Assembly: GCF_026104355.1 (NCBI RefSeq)
Contig: NZ_CP110535.1
Location: 186,001 to 250,000 of the forward strand
Source: Halomonas sp. BDJS001
Lineage (GTDB): Bacteria > Pseudomonadota > Gammaproteobacteria > Pseudomonadales > Halomonadaceae
Length of the DNA: 64,000 nt
Direction of reading: 5' to 3'
In this document: positions 26,475-35,685 of the stretch, in pieces
Layout of the letters: each line of letters starts with the position of its first letter
Numbering within the stretch: the first letter of the stretch is position 1
The notes under the pieces: model-generated
Database searches by the model: none
What the model saw: the letters and a program-made list of their open reading frames with translations, nothing else
Told to the model about the DNA's origin: nothing
Position numbers and translations under genes: made by a program

Positions 26475-27603
26475 CCGATCCCCGCACGGGCGGGGATGAA
26501 CCGATGAGCCCTACGGTTTCAAGTGGGACGGTAATCCGATCCCCGCACGGGCGGGGATGAACCGCCTGACCCATACGTTCAATCGCTCTTTGCGCGCCGA
26601 TCCCCGCACGGGCGGGGATGAACCGCAATCGCGTCAGAATCGCGTATCGCGTAGCTGCCGATCCCCGCACGGGCGGGGATGAACCGCTGGCCGGGAAGAT
26701 CCAGACCGTCACAATCCACCGATCCCCGCACGGGCGGGGATGAACCGCCGTCGCAAATAGAGCATGTGGTGCATGCCATCCGATCCCCGCACGGGCGGGG
26801 ATGAACCGGCGGGCCATGTCGTCCGTATCCAAGCGACCGACCGATCCCCGCACGGGCGGGGATGAACCGCAGGGCAGGTAATCAGCGCGGTCAAGCGTCA
26901 GCCGATCCCCGCACGGGCGGGGATGAACCGTTGAAAAAGGTCTTAGCATCCATGTCTTCGGACCGATCCCCGCACGGGCGGGGATGAACCGTCAACCTGA
27001 CTTATGGGCGGTAGAAGCAGCGTCCGATCCCCGCACGGGCGGGGATGAACCGCCTATGGGATGCGTTTGAGCGCAAGTCGCAAACCGATCCCCGCACGGG
27101 CGGGGATGAACCGTATCTTCGGATACCGCTTTGAGAAATACCCGCCCCGATCCCCGCACGGGCGGGGATGAACCGCTCGAACAGCTTGGCGGCATCGTCG
27201 GCCATGCCCGATCCCCGCACGGGCGGGGATGAACCGTATCCCAGGCATTTTCCATATACACTCGATCACCGATCCCCGCACGGGCGGGGATGAACCGGTG
27301 CCGCACGGCCTAGGTCGGGGTAGATCTCGCCGATCCCCGCACGGGCGGGGATGAACCGAAAAAAGAGACGCGGTTTGCGGATTACGTGAACCCGATCCCC
27401 GCACGGGCGGGGATGAACCGCGGGAACTGAAAATAATGAAAGTGGCACCTCCCCGATCCCCGCACGGGCGGGGATGAACCGTGGGACGACTACCGCGCCA
27501 CTGTTGAAGCCGCCCGATCCCCGCACGGGCGGGGATGAACCGCGGCAGCACGCAGTGAGCGGCAGCGTGATGATCCGATCCCCGCACGGGCGGGGATGAA
27601 CCG
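26475..27603 (+). CRISPR. Type I-E CRISPR array, 19 repeats and 18 spacers
   Basis: Nineteen identical 29-bp repeats beginning CCGATCCCCGC and ending GGGGATGAACCG, with the CCCCGC/GCGGGG hairpin used by Cas6e. Orientation (repeat ending in ATGAACCG, leader on the left next to cas2) shows transcription on the plus strand. Sixteen spacers are 32 bp; spacers 11 and 15 (27114-27146, 27359-27391) are 33 bp. All spacers differ. The final repeat is not degenerate. The open frames called across this region are artefacts of the repeat. Confidence 0.99.
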
Positions 27604-27662
27604 TTAAAAGTGGAGTAAAAAAGCTCATTTAAATGGTCGGGAGTTAGATTTAAGGTAAATGC

Positions 27663-27764
27663 CCTTGGCACCGCTGCGCGGTGCTTTCGCGCCGGGCCGC
27701 CGTCGCGGGTGCGCTAACGCTTACGCCGCGCTACTCGAAAAGTGCATGATCCGTAATGAGTGGC
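27663..27764 (+). repeat. Imperfect direct repeat, copy A, after the CRISPR array
   Basis: Begins CCTTGGCACCGCTGCGC (27663-27679) and ends with a 34-bp block at 27731-27764 starting CTACTCGAAAAGTGCATGA. Both blocks recur, in order, in copy B (16/17 and 29/34 identities). Between them copy A holds a GC-rich insert that copy B lacks. Confidence 0.7.
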
Positions 27765-27827
27765 AATGTGGGTATTGCCGTTCAGGTAGCTCGGAAAAAT
27801 GTGGGAGTTCGAGTCTCCCCATTAGCA
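27752..27827 (+). pseudogene. Degenerate tRNA-like sequence
   Basis: The 3' part is a perfect T-arm: GGGAG-TTCGAGT-CTCCC (27803-27819) with a TTCRANY loop, followed by CATTAGC plus A, the right length for an acceptor strand and discriminator. Five of seven acceptor pairs form with TAATG at 27754-27758, and a 6-bp hairpin (GGCAAT/ATTGCC, 27762-27779) takes the D-arm place. The anticodon arm is not recognisable and no CCA follows. Best read as a tRNA relic or integration scar, about 76 bases long. Confidence 0.45.
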
Positions 27828-27847
27828 GTGCACTTAAAGATATGTGT

Positions 27848-27914
27848 CCTTGGCACAGCTGCGCTTGAGGCTTATCACGGCTACTTGAAATGTGCATGAA
27901 CCGTAATAAGCGGC
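27848..27914 (+). repeat. Imperfect direct repeat, copy B
   Basis: Shorter second copy of the unit at 27663-27764: CCTTGGCACAGCTGCGC at 27848-27864 and the 34-bp block at 27881-27914 starting CTACTTGAAATGTGCATGA. The stretch 27604-28049 otherwise shows no gene. Confidence 0.7.
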
Positions 27915-28049
27915 GTGCATTGAGTCCTTCTTCGATTTCTGGTTGTCTAATCGCAATTAATGGCAAATCCTACTTAGCTTCCATGCGGGGTTGAGGTATA
28001 CTTATTAAGCTAGACGTCAAATTAAGCTATATCACTAACGTTAAAAGAC

Positions 28050-29266
28050 ATGGATCTTTCCTGCATGGATACTCATCGCTTCGAGCCTGAACAGCAAAGC
28101 GTGGTCGCTCGTCAAGAGCCTGATAGTCTTTCGCTTTTTTTCTGGTTTTTAAAACCGGCTTACTCACTGTCCTTACTCTGGGGATTTACCGTTTCTGGCA
28201 AACGACGCGCATCCGTCAGTATCTTTGGGGTTCTACAAGCGCCAATAATTCTGCTCTGGAGTACACGGGAACAGGGCTTGAGAAGTTTATTGGCTTCCTC
28301 ATTGCTCTGGTTATCCTGGCATTGTATCTCGGCGTGTTTCAGATGTTACTCTTCTACTTCGGCCTTTCGATGTTTAACGTCTCGTCGAGTGCTACTAATC
28401 CTGCGGAGCAAACCCGTTATCTGGTTGTTGTGTATATAAATATTCTGGCTGTTTTGCCTCTTCTCTTTTATGCCAGTTATCAGAAGCGCCGATACATGAT
28501 GAGTCGAACGCGGTGGTGCGGCATTCGTTTTAGTATGGAAAAAGGCGCGTGGGGCTATGTGATCCGTGCCATTGGCTACCGATTGCTTACGGTCGTCACG
28601 CTAGGGGCGCTTGCCCCGTTAGCGACGTTCAAGTTAGAGCAGTATATGGCCGAGCGGAGTTACTATGGTGATGTTGGTATTAAGCAGGGTGGAACTTGGA
28701 CGCGTCTTTACTCAGCGCTAATACATTTGTTTATTGGCGTCGTCATTCTACTGGTAAGCGTAGGTGCTTTTTCCTGGGGTTATGACGGCTTGGCGTCAGC
28801 CATTCTTTTTGTTGGTAGCATCTGGGTGGCTATCGGTTTTGTGCATTACCAGGTTAAGAGTTTTGCTTATATGACATCCCACAAGACGTTAGGCGAGGAG
28901 GTTGGCTTTAAGGCTGAGCCACGAACGGGGGAGATTGTTCGGATCTACTTAATTGCAAGTGTCGGGATGGGGGTGATGTCGTTATTTATAATATTTATAG
29001 TAAGTGTCATGACGGCCATTTTTGATTTTGGTATCTCGTCAGTCACGGTTGGATTCATTGGTGCTGCGCTGAGCTATATCTTTTTATTTTTGCTGTTTCA
29101 GGCAATGAAAATGGTGATGATTACTCAGCCTATACTGGGTCATTATGTTCAGACGTTCAGCATTATAAATCCCGAGCCTTTAAGTCAAATCCAGCAGCGT
29201 CAGGCAGATGAGGCCGTTGGTGCTGAGGGCGTGGCTGATGCACTTGATGTCGCTGGCGCATTTTAA
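28050..29266 (+). CDS. DUF898 (YjgN-like) membrane protein, split by a frameshift
   Basis: Polytopic inner-membrane protein of unknown function. The first frame (from ATG 28050) reads ...DSLSLFFWFLK up to ~28154. The matching continuation TGLLTVLTLGIYRFWQTTRI, then RQYLWGSTSANNSALEYTGT, is in the -1 frame and runs to 29266. The join falls on TTTTTAAAA (28146-28154), where T-TTA-AAA is a classical -1 slippery heptamer. The joined protein would be ~405 residues (E. coli YjgN is 398). If not read through, translation could only restart at an internal site such as 28322. Its stop overlaps the start of the M48 protease gene. Either programmed frameshifting, a lost base, or a sequence error. Confidence 0.78.
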
Positions 29267-30369
29267 TGTTGCAGGGGCAATTCTTTGATGGCGTGACGGC
29301 CTATCGCCATGAGGTGTGCATTACGGTGTTTGATGACCAGCAGGTGCTGGTCATCCACGCAGACTCACTCGCTGAACCTGTTCGCTGGGAACTCGCCGAT
29401 CTTCGTGCTCTTAGTGATCGTTCGAGTAAAGCGCAGCTAACCTTGACCCGTTATGTCCCGTCTATTGACGAGAGAGATCCTGCACGGCTTATCGTCACTG
29501 ATAACGACTTCATTGCCAGGTTGCGTGCTACACAGCCTGATCTTTTCCGCCGCGATGTCCGTAAGAGAACCTGGCTGCGCATGGCGGGATGGGGAACGGG
29601 CGCGGTGGCGGCCATTGTGTTGATGCTGTTCGTTATCTTGCCGAGCATGGCCAATATCCTGGCTGAGGCTATTCCGATCGAGCGTGAAGTTGCCTTTGGC
29701 AAAGCCGTTACCCAGCAAATCGAGTGGGTGCTAAACAGTTCAAGCGGAAGCACGCAGCGCTGTGATTCTCCTGAGGGGATGGGGGCGCTAAATACGATGC
29801 TGGAAAGGCTGACAGCTAAGCGTGATATGCACTACGAAATCGCCGTTCAGGTTTTTGATCATTCTGACGTCAATGCGTTTGCCGCCCCGGGTGGGCAGGT
29901 GGTTATTTTGAGTGCCTTGCTGGAAGAGGCTGAGACCCCTGAGGAAGTGGCGGGCGTGCTGGCGCACGAAATTGGCCATGTAGAGCGACGAGATCCCATG
30001 CGGCAGGCATTACGTGCGGCGGGAGCAACTGGGTTGCTCACCATGGTGTTTGGTGACTTGGCGGGCGCCGCAGTGGTGAGTGAGCATTTGCTAACTGCTG
30101 CCTATAGCCGGGAGGCTGAAGTCGAGGCAGACCGTTTTGCTTTAGAAACACTCGCTGCGGCGCACGTTGATGCGGCAGGATTTGCCAACTTTTTTGCCCG
30201 GATTGAGGGGCTGGAAGCGGGTGATATTGCTCTCTCTGAGCGTTTGTCTACACACCCTGCTTCCAGCTGGCGCGGTGCACAGGCCCAGCGTTTTGCAGAC
30301 AACCAAGGCGAGACCACTGCTATCCTAACGCCAACCGAATGGGCGTCCTTGCAGGTGATCTGCCAGTAG
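29266..30369 (+). CDS. M48-family membrane metalloprotease
   Basis: 367-residue zinc protease related to HtpX/BepA. A ~100-residue N-terminal region is followed by one membrane helix (~108-128), then the catalytic domain with HEIGH at 234-238 and the third-ligand region YSREAEVEADRFA (~280-292). The catalytic domain probably faces the periplasm (inference). The ATG overlaps the TAA of the DUF898 gene, a pairing seen in many proteobacteria, which suggests joint envelope quality-control work. Confidence 0.88.
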   Translation: MLQGQFFDGVTAYRHEVCITVFDDQQVLVIHADSLAEPVRWELADLRALSDRSSKAQLTLTRYVPSIDERDPARLIVTDNDFIARLRATQPDLFRRDVRKRTWLRMAGWGTGAVAAIVLMLFVILPSMANILAEAIPIEREVAFGKAVTQQIEWVLNSSSGSTQRCDSPEGMGALNTMLERLTAKRDMHYEIAVQVFDHSDVNAFAAPGGQVVILSALLEEAETPEEVAGVLAHEIGHVERRDPMRQALRAAGATGLLTMVFGDLAGAAVVSEHLLTAAYSREAEVEADRFALETLAAAHVDAAGFANFFARIEGLEAGDIALSERLSTHPASSWRGAQAQRFADNQGETTAILTPTEWASLQVICQ

Positions 30370-30405
30370 GCGCTGTGGACGCTACTCTGTAAACTGCTCA
30401 ATCGT

Positions 30406-30717
30406 TCATGTCTCTTTTTCGTCGTCTTTCCTGTTTTCCATGGCGCGTTTGTCGTCAGGTACGCGGACGATGTGGCCGACTTCCAGCTTGTGGTGGCTTT
30501 GGTGGCGGCCACCTTTGGTGTCGATGATGGCGGCGACTTCGCCGATGCTGACGGCGTCCTCTTCTCGGTAGGCTTCTACTTTGATGCGCACCATGGCGCC
30601 TTGATAACGGGCGGAAATAATGTCGCCTGGGTCGGGGGCGTTGTGATCAGGGTCGTTTTTAAAGTACTCCGCTACGCTGGCGCTGCCGGGTTCGTCCCAT
30701 TCGATATGCTGGTGCAT
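30406..30717 (-). CDS. Hypothetical small acidic protein
   Basis: 103 residues, cytoplasmic, very rich in Asp, Glu and His, starting MHQHIEWDEPGSASVAEYF. The middle (DIISARYQGAMVRIKVEAYR) could be a small beta domain. No family recognised. AAGGAAG seven bases before the ATG supports it. Convergent with the M48 protease gene, 36 bp apart. Confidence 0.65.
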   Translation of the reverse strand: MHQHIEWDEPGSASVAEYFKNDPDHNAPDPGDIISARYQGAMVRIKVEAYREEDAVSIGEVAAIIDTKGGRHQSHHKLEVGHIVRVPDDKRAMENRKDDEKET

Positions 30718-30774
30718 CGCTGTCTTCCTTGTGTTGGAAAGTGCTTTGAAGGGTGTTGCTTTAGTGTAGTGCGT

Positions 30775-31740
30775 TCAACCGCTTACTTCCTCCGAGTCTG
30801 CTTCAGTTTGTGCTTCAACTACCGGTTGCCCCACGTACTGAAACAGGAAGTTGAGTGCTGCCGGTAGGCTGGCCCGCCATACCTGCCATGTGTGGCCGCC
30901 GGGGTAGAGGTCGAGGCGCACGTCATTGGGCTGAATGCGCTCCATGGTTTGGCGCAGGATGCGGGCGTGGAATTCCGCGTCATAGACATCGCTACGCCCG
31001 GCGCTGATATACAGCGGTACGGGGGAGAGGTCGCCCTCTTCTTCAGTGCCGCGGGGGGTTACGCGCAGGCGATACGCTTCCAAATAGGCGGTGTAGTTAA
31101 GGTTTTGCCATAGCTCGCGATCAAACTGGCCCTGCTCATTGCGAAAGGCCGGGTGGCGCCAGGCGGAGGAGTTGCGTGGTGGCAGGGGGGCGTAGCTGGC
31201 GGGGCTTAACGCGGCCACCGCGGCAAACAGTTCAGGTCGCTCCAGGGCAAAATTGAGCGCGCCGTAACCACCGGCGGAGAGACCTGCTATGCCGCGCAGA
31301 TGTCGCTCTTGGCCCACTCGGTAGGTCGCTTCCACATGGGGCATTAGGTCGTTAAAAAACGCGCTACGGGCGGGTTCGTTGTGGCCATCCACCCACCAAC
31401 TGCGGCTGCCGGGCATAATGAACACGGCCGGAGGAATATGCCCGGCGGCGATTAACCTATCCGCCACCTGCTGTAAATTGCCGCGAGAAACCCAGTCGCG
31501 GTCGGTGCCAAAAGAGCCGTGCAACATATAAACGACCGGATAAGCATCTGTCGCCTGGTCGTCATAATGATCGGGTAAATAGACACTGTAGGGGTAGTCG
31601 TAACCTAGCGTGGGCGAGAAAAACTGATGGTGCTCGACCTCGCTGGCGAATGAATGCCCACTGAACGTCAGCCAGCCAATAAACGCGGTGAGTAGGGCGT
31701 GAAATCGGTACGAGAATACTGGTGGCTTGGGGATGAACAC
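30775..31740 (-). CDS. Secreted alpha/beta-hydrolase esterase (esterase D type)
   Basis: Esterase of the PHD/esterase-D/tributyrin esterase family. Signal peptide ~1-33 (GWLTFSGHSFA). Nucleophile Ser155 in GLSAGG; the acid in SAGRSDVYDAEF and the base in PGGHTWQVW complete the triad. MLHGSFGTDRDW gives the oxyanion region. Length 321. GTG start with GGAGGA five to six bases upstream. Substrate unknown; periplasmic or secreted. Confidence 0.85.
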   Translation of the reverse strand: MFIPKPPVFSYRFHALLTAFIGWLTFSGHSFASEVEHHQFFSPTLGYDYPYSVYLPDHYDDQATDAYPVVYMLHGSFGTDRDWVSRGNLQQVADRLIAAGHIPPAVFIMPGSRSWWVDGHNEPARSAFFNDLMPHVEATYRVGQERHLRGIAGLSAGGYGALNFALERPELFAAVAALSPASYAPLPPRNSSAWRHPAFRNEQGQFDRELWQNLNYTAYLEAYRLRVTPRGTEEEGDLSPVPLYISAGRSDVYDAEFHARILRQTMERIQPNDVRLDLYPGGHTWQVWRASLPAALNFLFQYVGQPVVEAQTEADSEEVSG

Positions 31741-31894
31741 GTCTCCTCCGGGAATTAAAACTGTTCAATGGGGTCGGACAGCGCGAAGGCTTTTATTGTT
31801 CATCATAGCCATATACGAATACGACAGACAGCAACGTCACTCATTATCGCCATGCAAAATACCAAGGTAGGAGTAGGTAGCGGCGGGAGGCCCA

Positions 31895-32926
31895 ATGCGG
31901 AAAATTGAAGAGATCTATTGGTTGCGTGCTTACGGCTGTATAGCCGTTTTTTTGTTTCATTTATTAGATCACGTCAATCAACGCCTCGATAACGTCGCGA
32001 CCGATTTAATGCGTATACCACTGGTCTTGGGTACGCCGATTTTCCTGTTTATTGCCGTTTTTGTGTTCGCCGTTCGCTACGATAAATCTGTGCCGGAAGG
32101 TTTTCTTGCCCAGCGCGTGAAGTATGTGATGGTGCCGTATTTTGTGTATGGCTTTATTTATTCGACGGCTGAATGGGCGAGGCTGCAGACATCAGATGAG
32201 CCGGTGGGGTTAATAGCCAACGCTATTGAGTATTATGTCTACGCGGGCTGGCATGGCTATTTTTTGATTATCGCGATGCAGTTTTATGTGGCCTACTGGT
32301 TGTTTACCCGCTGGCAGCTGTGGCGCTTGAACCCGGTGCCGTGGCTGTGGGGCGCTTGTATTATCAGCATGGGGTATTGGGGGTTGGCCTACTGGTTTGA
32401 CGTCGATCTGCCCGGCTACCTGCTGTGGATCGCGCCGTTGGGGTGGATCTATGTGTTTTTCCTGGCGCTGGTACTGGTGCGCTACTACCCGCTAGCTCCT
32501 GAGAGCGTGCTGCTGGCACGCCCCGCCTGGATGCAGCAAATGGCTCGCCCGCTGTGGTTGGGGCTGATGGTGGCGCTGATTATTGCGGCGACCTTCGCGG
32601 GCTGGCTGGCATTCTCTTCCAAAGAGGTGTGGGTCATTCCCTTCTTCGTGCTGTTTACACTCTGCGCCATGCGCTACTTGGCGGGGCGTCCTGCGCCTTT
32701 GTGGGTACGCCACGTCAATGCATATTCGTTCGGTATTTATCTGGCTCACCCCATGTTCTTTGTGCTCACCGATCTGGCTGTCGAGCCGTTATCGTTGCCC
32801 GTTGGCGTCTACGCGCTGTTGCTTATGGTGGTTGGGGTGGTGGGGTCAGTGGGGCTTAATAAACTGGCGAATACCACTACAGCAGGCGCGATGCTATTCG
32901 GCAAGCAGTTGAAGGTAAGCCATTAA
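31895..32926 (+). CDS. Membrane acyltransferase (acyltransferase 3 family)
   Basis: 343-residue protein with about ten membrane segments that adds acyl groups to surface carbohydrates in this family. N-terminus IEEIYWLRAYGCIAVFLFHL contains the essential RxxGCIAVFLFH-type motif with His. YGFIYSTAEW and SFGIYLAHPMFF are further landmarks. GGGAGG precedes the ATG. The target glycan cannot be inferred; the next gene, on the opposite strand, is a glycosyltransferase-like protein. Confidence 0.85.
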   Translation: MRKIEEIYWLRAYGCIAVFLFHLLDHVNQRLDNVATDLMRIPLVLGTPIFLFIAVFVFAVRYDKSVPEGFLAQRVKYVMVPYFVYGFIYSTAEWARLQTSDEPVGLIANAIEYYVYAGWHGYFLIIAMQFYVAYWLFTRWQLWRLNPVPWLWGACIISMGYWGLAYWFDVDLPGYLLWIAPLGWIYVFFLALVLVRYYPLAPESVLLARPAWMQQMARPLWLGLMVALIIAATFAGWLAFSSKEVWVIPFFVLFTLCAMRYLAGRPAPLWVRHVNAYSFGIYLAHPMFFVLTDLAVEPLSLPVGVYALLLMVVGVVGSVGLNKLANTTTAGAMLFGKQLKVSH

Positions 32927-32986
32927 AGGTAAGTAAATTGACGACGGCAATAAGGCAAGCGCTAGCAGGAACTGGCCGAAAGGGTG

Positions 32987-33610
32987 TCAGGGACGTGGCG
33001 TGACCGCCGCTTCGGGGTTAGGCAGCATAGGGTCGTCGTCTGGTTCATCCATTTGGCTAAGCAAGTGCCCGCTGTAGGTTTTCAAGCGGGTGGGGCAGGC
33101 GTGCAAACGCTGCAGAAAATCGTCTATCGCGCTGTTATCGTCAAGCTCTGGGTCAAATCCTCCCAAGCGCTCTAGCCAGGCGCGTCTAACGGCAATATAG
33201 GGCGGCAAGATCAAAGCACTTGCTAATAAGCGCCGCAGGATGCGTTCCGACAGCGTTGGCCGGGTGAAGCCGATGATCAAGGCATCAAGGGTATACGTGT
33301 TGAGCTGTGGGTAGAGTGCGCCCCAGAGGTCGGCAGATAGCGGCTTTTTTTGCAGCGCAATGATGAGCCACTCCGCTTGACTGGCAGATGCAGCTTTATT
33401 GAGGCGGGCGCCCAGGGGCCGCGCTGGCGTAATCAGCGAGTGCGCGTGGTAGCGCTGTTCAATAGCACTGAGGCGCTCCTGGGCTTGAGTGGTCGTTACC
33501 AAAATAGGCAGTAAGTGATCGGCCACACCAGACTCACGTATGGATTTTAAGTGGCGTGGCAACATCTCACCCGTCACCATGGCATCAACGATAAAGCAGA
33601 CCGACCCCAT
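32987..33610 (-). CDS. Glycosyltransferase-like protein
   Basis: 207 residues resembling a reduced family-2 glycosyltransferase fold: VCFIVDAMVTGE at the start, GARLNKAASASQAEWLIIAL in the middle and AWLERLGGFDPELDDNSAID late, the last like the acceptor-site GGFDE region of GT2 enzymes. A clear DxD is not seen, so catalysis is uncertain. GGAG seven bases before the ATG. Convergent with the acyltransferase gene. Confidence 0.55.
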   Translation of the reverse strand: MGSVCFIVDAMVTGEMLPRHLKSIRESGVADHLLPILVTTTQAQERLSAIEQRYHAHSLITPARPLGARLNKAASASQAEWLIIALQKKPLSADLWGALYPQLNTYTLDALIIGFTRPTLSERILRRLLASALILPPYIAVRRAWLERLGGFDPELDDNSAIDDFLQRLHACPTRLKTYSGHLLSQMDEPDDDPMLPNPEAAVTPRP

Positions 33611-33726
33611 TTGCCGACTCCATTTGTGAGCAAATCTATCAATTTGTAATTTATTGTAGTAGCTGGTTTATTTGAGTAGCAAGTAAAAAAACTTGCGGGC
33701 CAGAAAAGAGTGCTCAGCGCATTGCT

Positions 33727-33774
33727 TGCACTATAAAAGAGCATTGGTCGTTATTTTTGTTCTATTTTGGTGCG
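33727..33774 (+). promoter_or_regulatory. Two NtrC enhancer boxes upstream of glnA
   Basis: TGCACTATAAAAGAGCA (33727-33743) and TGTTCTATTTTGGTGCG (33758-33774) each match about 14 of 17 positions of the NtrC box. Their centres are 31 bp apart, three helical turns, like the paired strong sites of enteric glnA. Confidence 0.65.
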
Positions 33775-33902
33775 CTATAAGGTTTTGAGGTGACTTCTAA
33801 GGCCGTTTTTAGCCGTTATGCGTCATCAAGAGGCATTCAAATCCATTTTTTATTATTTATAAAACAAACAGTTGTTGTTTTTTGATGCCATATTGGTGCA
33901 GT

Positions 33903-33920
33903 GTTGGCATGCTCTCTGCA
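33903..33920 (+). promoter_or_regulatory. Sigma-54-type promoter of glnA
   Basis: GTTGGCATGCTCTCTGCA has GG (33906-33907) and GC (33918-33919) exactly 12 bp apart, the -24/-12 spacing of RpoN promoters, with two mismatches to TGGCAC-n5-TTGC. Predicted transcript start near 33931, leaving a ~210-base leader that contains a hairpin ACGTGC/GCACGT at 34052-34069. No gene is seen in 33611-34142. Confidence 0.65.
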
Positions 33921-34142
33921 TTGTATTTGCAAGCGGCTAGCGGGTCGTAGGCATAAGCCTTGCGGCGTGCTAAAACGATAGCCGGTCTGAAATGCTCGCT
34001 GAGCGATTTGTTAAAAAAGTCAGGCAAACGTTGAGCGAACAAGAATGACAAACGTGCGGTTTAGCACGTATTTTGTCGAACAACACTTTTATCGGTAGCT
34101 TACTGTCGTTAGCTTTAAGCCACGCTCATACCGGAGGACACT

Positions 34143-35549
34143 ATGTCAGCCAAGACTCTCGCGCTAATTGAAGAACACGATGTTAAATGGGTAGATCTGC
34201 GTTTTACCGATACTCGCGGTAAAGAGCAGCACGTGACCGTGCCTGCCCGCGATGTAGACGAAGAATTCTTTGAGAATGGCCAAATGTTCGATGGCTCTTC
34301 GATTGAAGGCTGGAAGGGCATTAACGAATCCGACATGATTCTGCGCCCGGAAGATGGTACCGGTTACCTCGACCCCTTCACCGAAGATGCGACGCTGGTG
34401 CTGCGCTGCGACATCATCGAGCCGGCCACTATGCAGGGTTACGATCGTGACCCGCGCTCTATTGCCAAGCGTGCAGAGGCTTACCTGCAGTCAACCGGCC
34501 TGGGCGACACCGCGTTTTTCGGTCCTGAGCCTGAATTTTTTATCTTTGACGAAGTGCATTGGAAGTCTGATATCCAGGGCTCCATGTACAAAATTACTTC
34601 CGACGAAGGCGCTTGGGCAACCGACAGTGTCGTTGAAGGCGGCAATCTGGGCCACCGCCCGCGCGTTAAAGGCGGCTACTTCCCGGTTCCTCCGGTCGAT
34701 AGCTTCCACGATATTCGTGGCGCAATGTGTAATACCCTGGAAGCGATTGGTCAGACCGTTGAGGTTCATCACCACGAGGTTTCCAACGCGGGTCAGAACG
34801 AAATCGGCGTTAAATTCAACACGCTGGTGAAGAAAGCTGACGAAGTTCAGGAAATGAAGTACGTGATCCACAACGTGGCTCACGCTTACGGCAAAACCGC
34901 GACCTTTATGCCGAAACCGCTGGTCGGTGATAACGGTTCGGGTATGCACGTTCACCAGTCGTTCTGGAAAGATGGTAACAATCAGTTTGCCGGTGATGAG
35001 TATGCTGGCCTGTCTGAAATGGCGCTTTTCTACATTGGCGGCATCATCAAGCACGCCCGTGCCCTAAACGCCTTTACTAACGCTTCTACCAACTCGTACA
35101 AGCGTCTGGTGCCTGGCTTTGAAGCGCCGGTTATGCTGGCTTACAGCGCCCGCAACCGCTCGGCTTCAATCCGTATTCCTTACACCGCTAGCCCGAAAGG
35201 CAAGCGTGTGGAGGCGCGCTTCCCTGATCCGACTGCCAACCCCTACCTGGCGTTCTCTGCCATGTTGATGGCAGGTATCGACGGTATCAAGAACAAGATC
35301 CATCCTGGCGATGCCATGGACAAAAACCTGTACGACCTGCCGCCAGAAGAAGGCAAGTCAGTACCGACAGTGGCGCACAGCCTGGATCAAGCCCTGGAAG
35401 CTCTCGACGCTGACCGTGCGTTCCTGACTGAAGGCGGTGTGTTCACCGACGAAATGATCGATGCCTACATCGAACTCAAGATGGAAGAAGTGGAGCGTAT
35501 TCGTATGACCACTCACCCCATCGAGTTTGATATGTACTACAGTTGTTAA
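34143..35549 (+). CDS. glnA: Glutamine synthetase, type I
   Basis: Makes glutamine from glutamate and ammonia with ATP; dodecameric cytoplasmic enzyme. 468 residues. [19 protein letters not shown], the ATP-binding [16 protein letters not shown] and the [20 protein letters not shown] block are all present. Tyr397 in NLYDLPPEE is the adenylylation site, at the same number as in E. coli, so GlnE control is expected. CGGAGGA precedes the ATG. Sigma-54 and NtrC sites lie upstream. Confidence 0.98.
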   Translation: MSAKTLALIEEHDVKWVDLRFTDTRGKEQHVTVPARDVDEEFFENGQMFDGSSIEGWKGINESDMILRPEDGTGYLDPFTEDATLVLRCDIIEPATMQGYDRDPRSIAKRAEAYLQSTGLGDTAFFGPEPEFFIFDEVHWKSDIQGSMYKITSDEGAWATDSVVEGGNLGHRPRVKGGYFPVPPVDSFHDIRGAMCNTLEAIGQTVEVHHHEVSNAGQNEIGVKFNTLVKKADEVQEMKYVIHNVAHAYGKTATFMPKPLVGDNGSGMHVHQSFWKDGNNQFAGDEYAGLSEMALFYIGGIIKHARALNAFTNASTNSYKRLVPGFEAPVMLAYSARNRSASIRIPYTASPKGKRVEARFPDPTANPYLAFSAMLMAGIDGIKNKIHPGDAMDKNLYDLPPEEGKSVPTVAHSLDQALEALDADRAFLTEGGVFTDEMIDAYIELKMEEVERIRMTTHPIEFDMYYSC

Positions 35550-35637
35550 GTACAGCTGTTAAGTACAGCTGCTAATCAGCGTTACGCACCCCCTGGCTGT
35601 TACTGTCAGGCAAGCGGTGGTAACAACGATGGTTAAT

Positions 35638-35663
35638 GAACCCCGCTACGGCGGGGTTTTTTT
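35638..35663 (+). terminator. Terminator after glnA
   Basis: AACCCCGC-TAC-GCGGGGTT hairpin followed by seven T, ~90 bp after the glnA stop. Separates glnA from the DUF4124 and ntrBC genes. Confidence 0.88.
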
Positions 35664-35685
35664 GTTGGGGCTGAGGAGTGCGGCG

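Noticed and set aside
26464..27671. Several open frames on the minus strand with repeated SSPPVRGS/FIPARAGIG/VHPRPCGDR peptides
   Set aside because: These are translations of the CRISPR repeat in its three minus-strand frames, not genes.
33857..34051. 64-residue frame antisense in the glnA leader
   Set aside because: No ribosome binding site, no family resemblance, and it overlaps the sigma-54 promoter.
34491..35054. 187-residue frame antisense to glnA
   Set aside because: Shadow of a highly conserved coding sequence.
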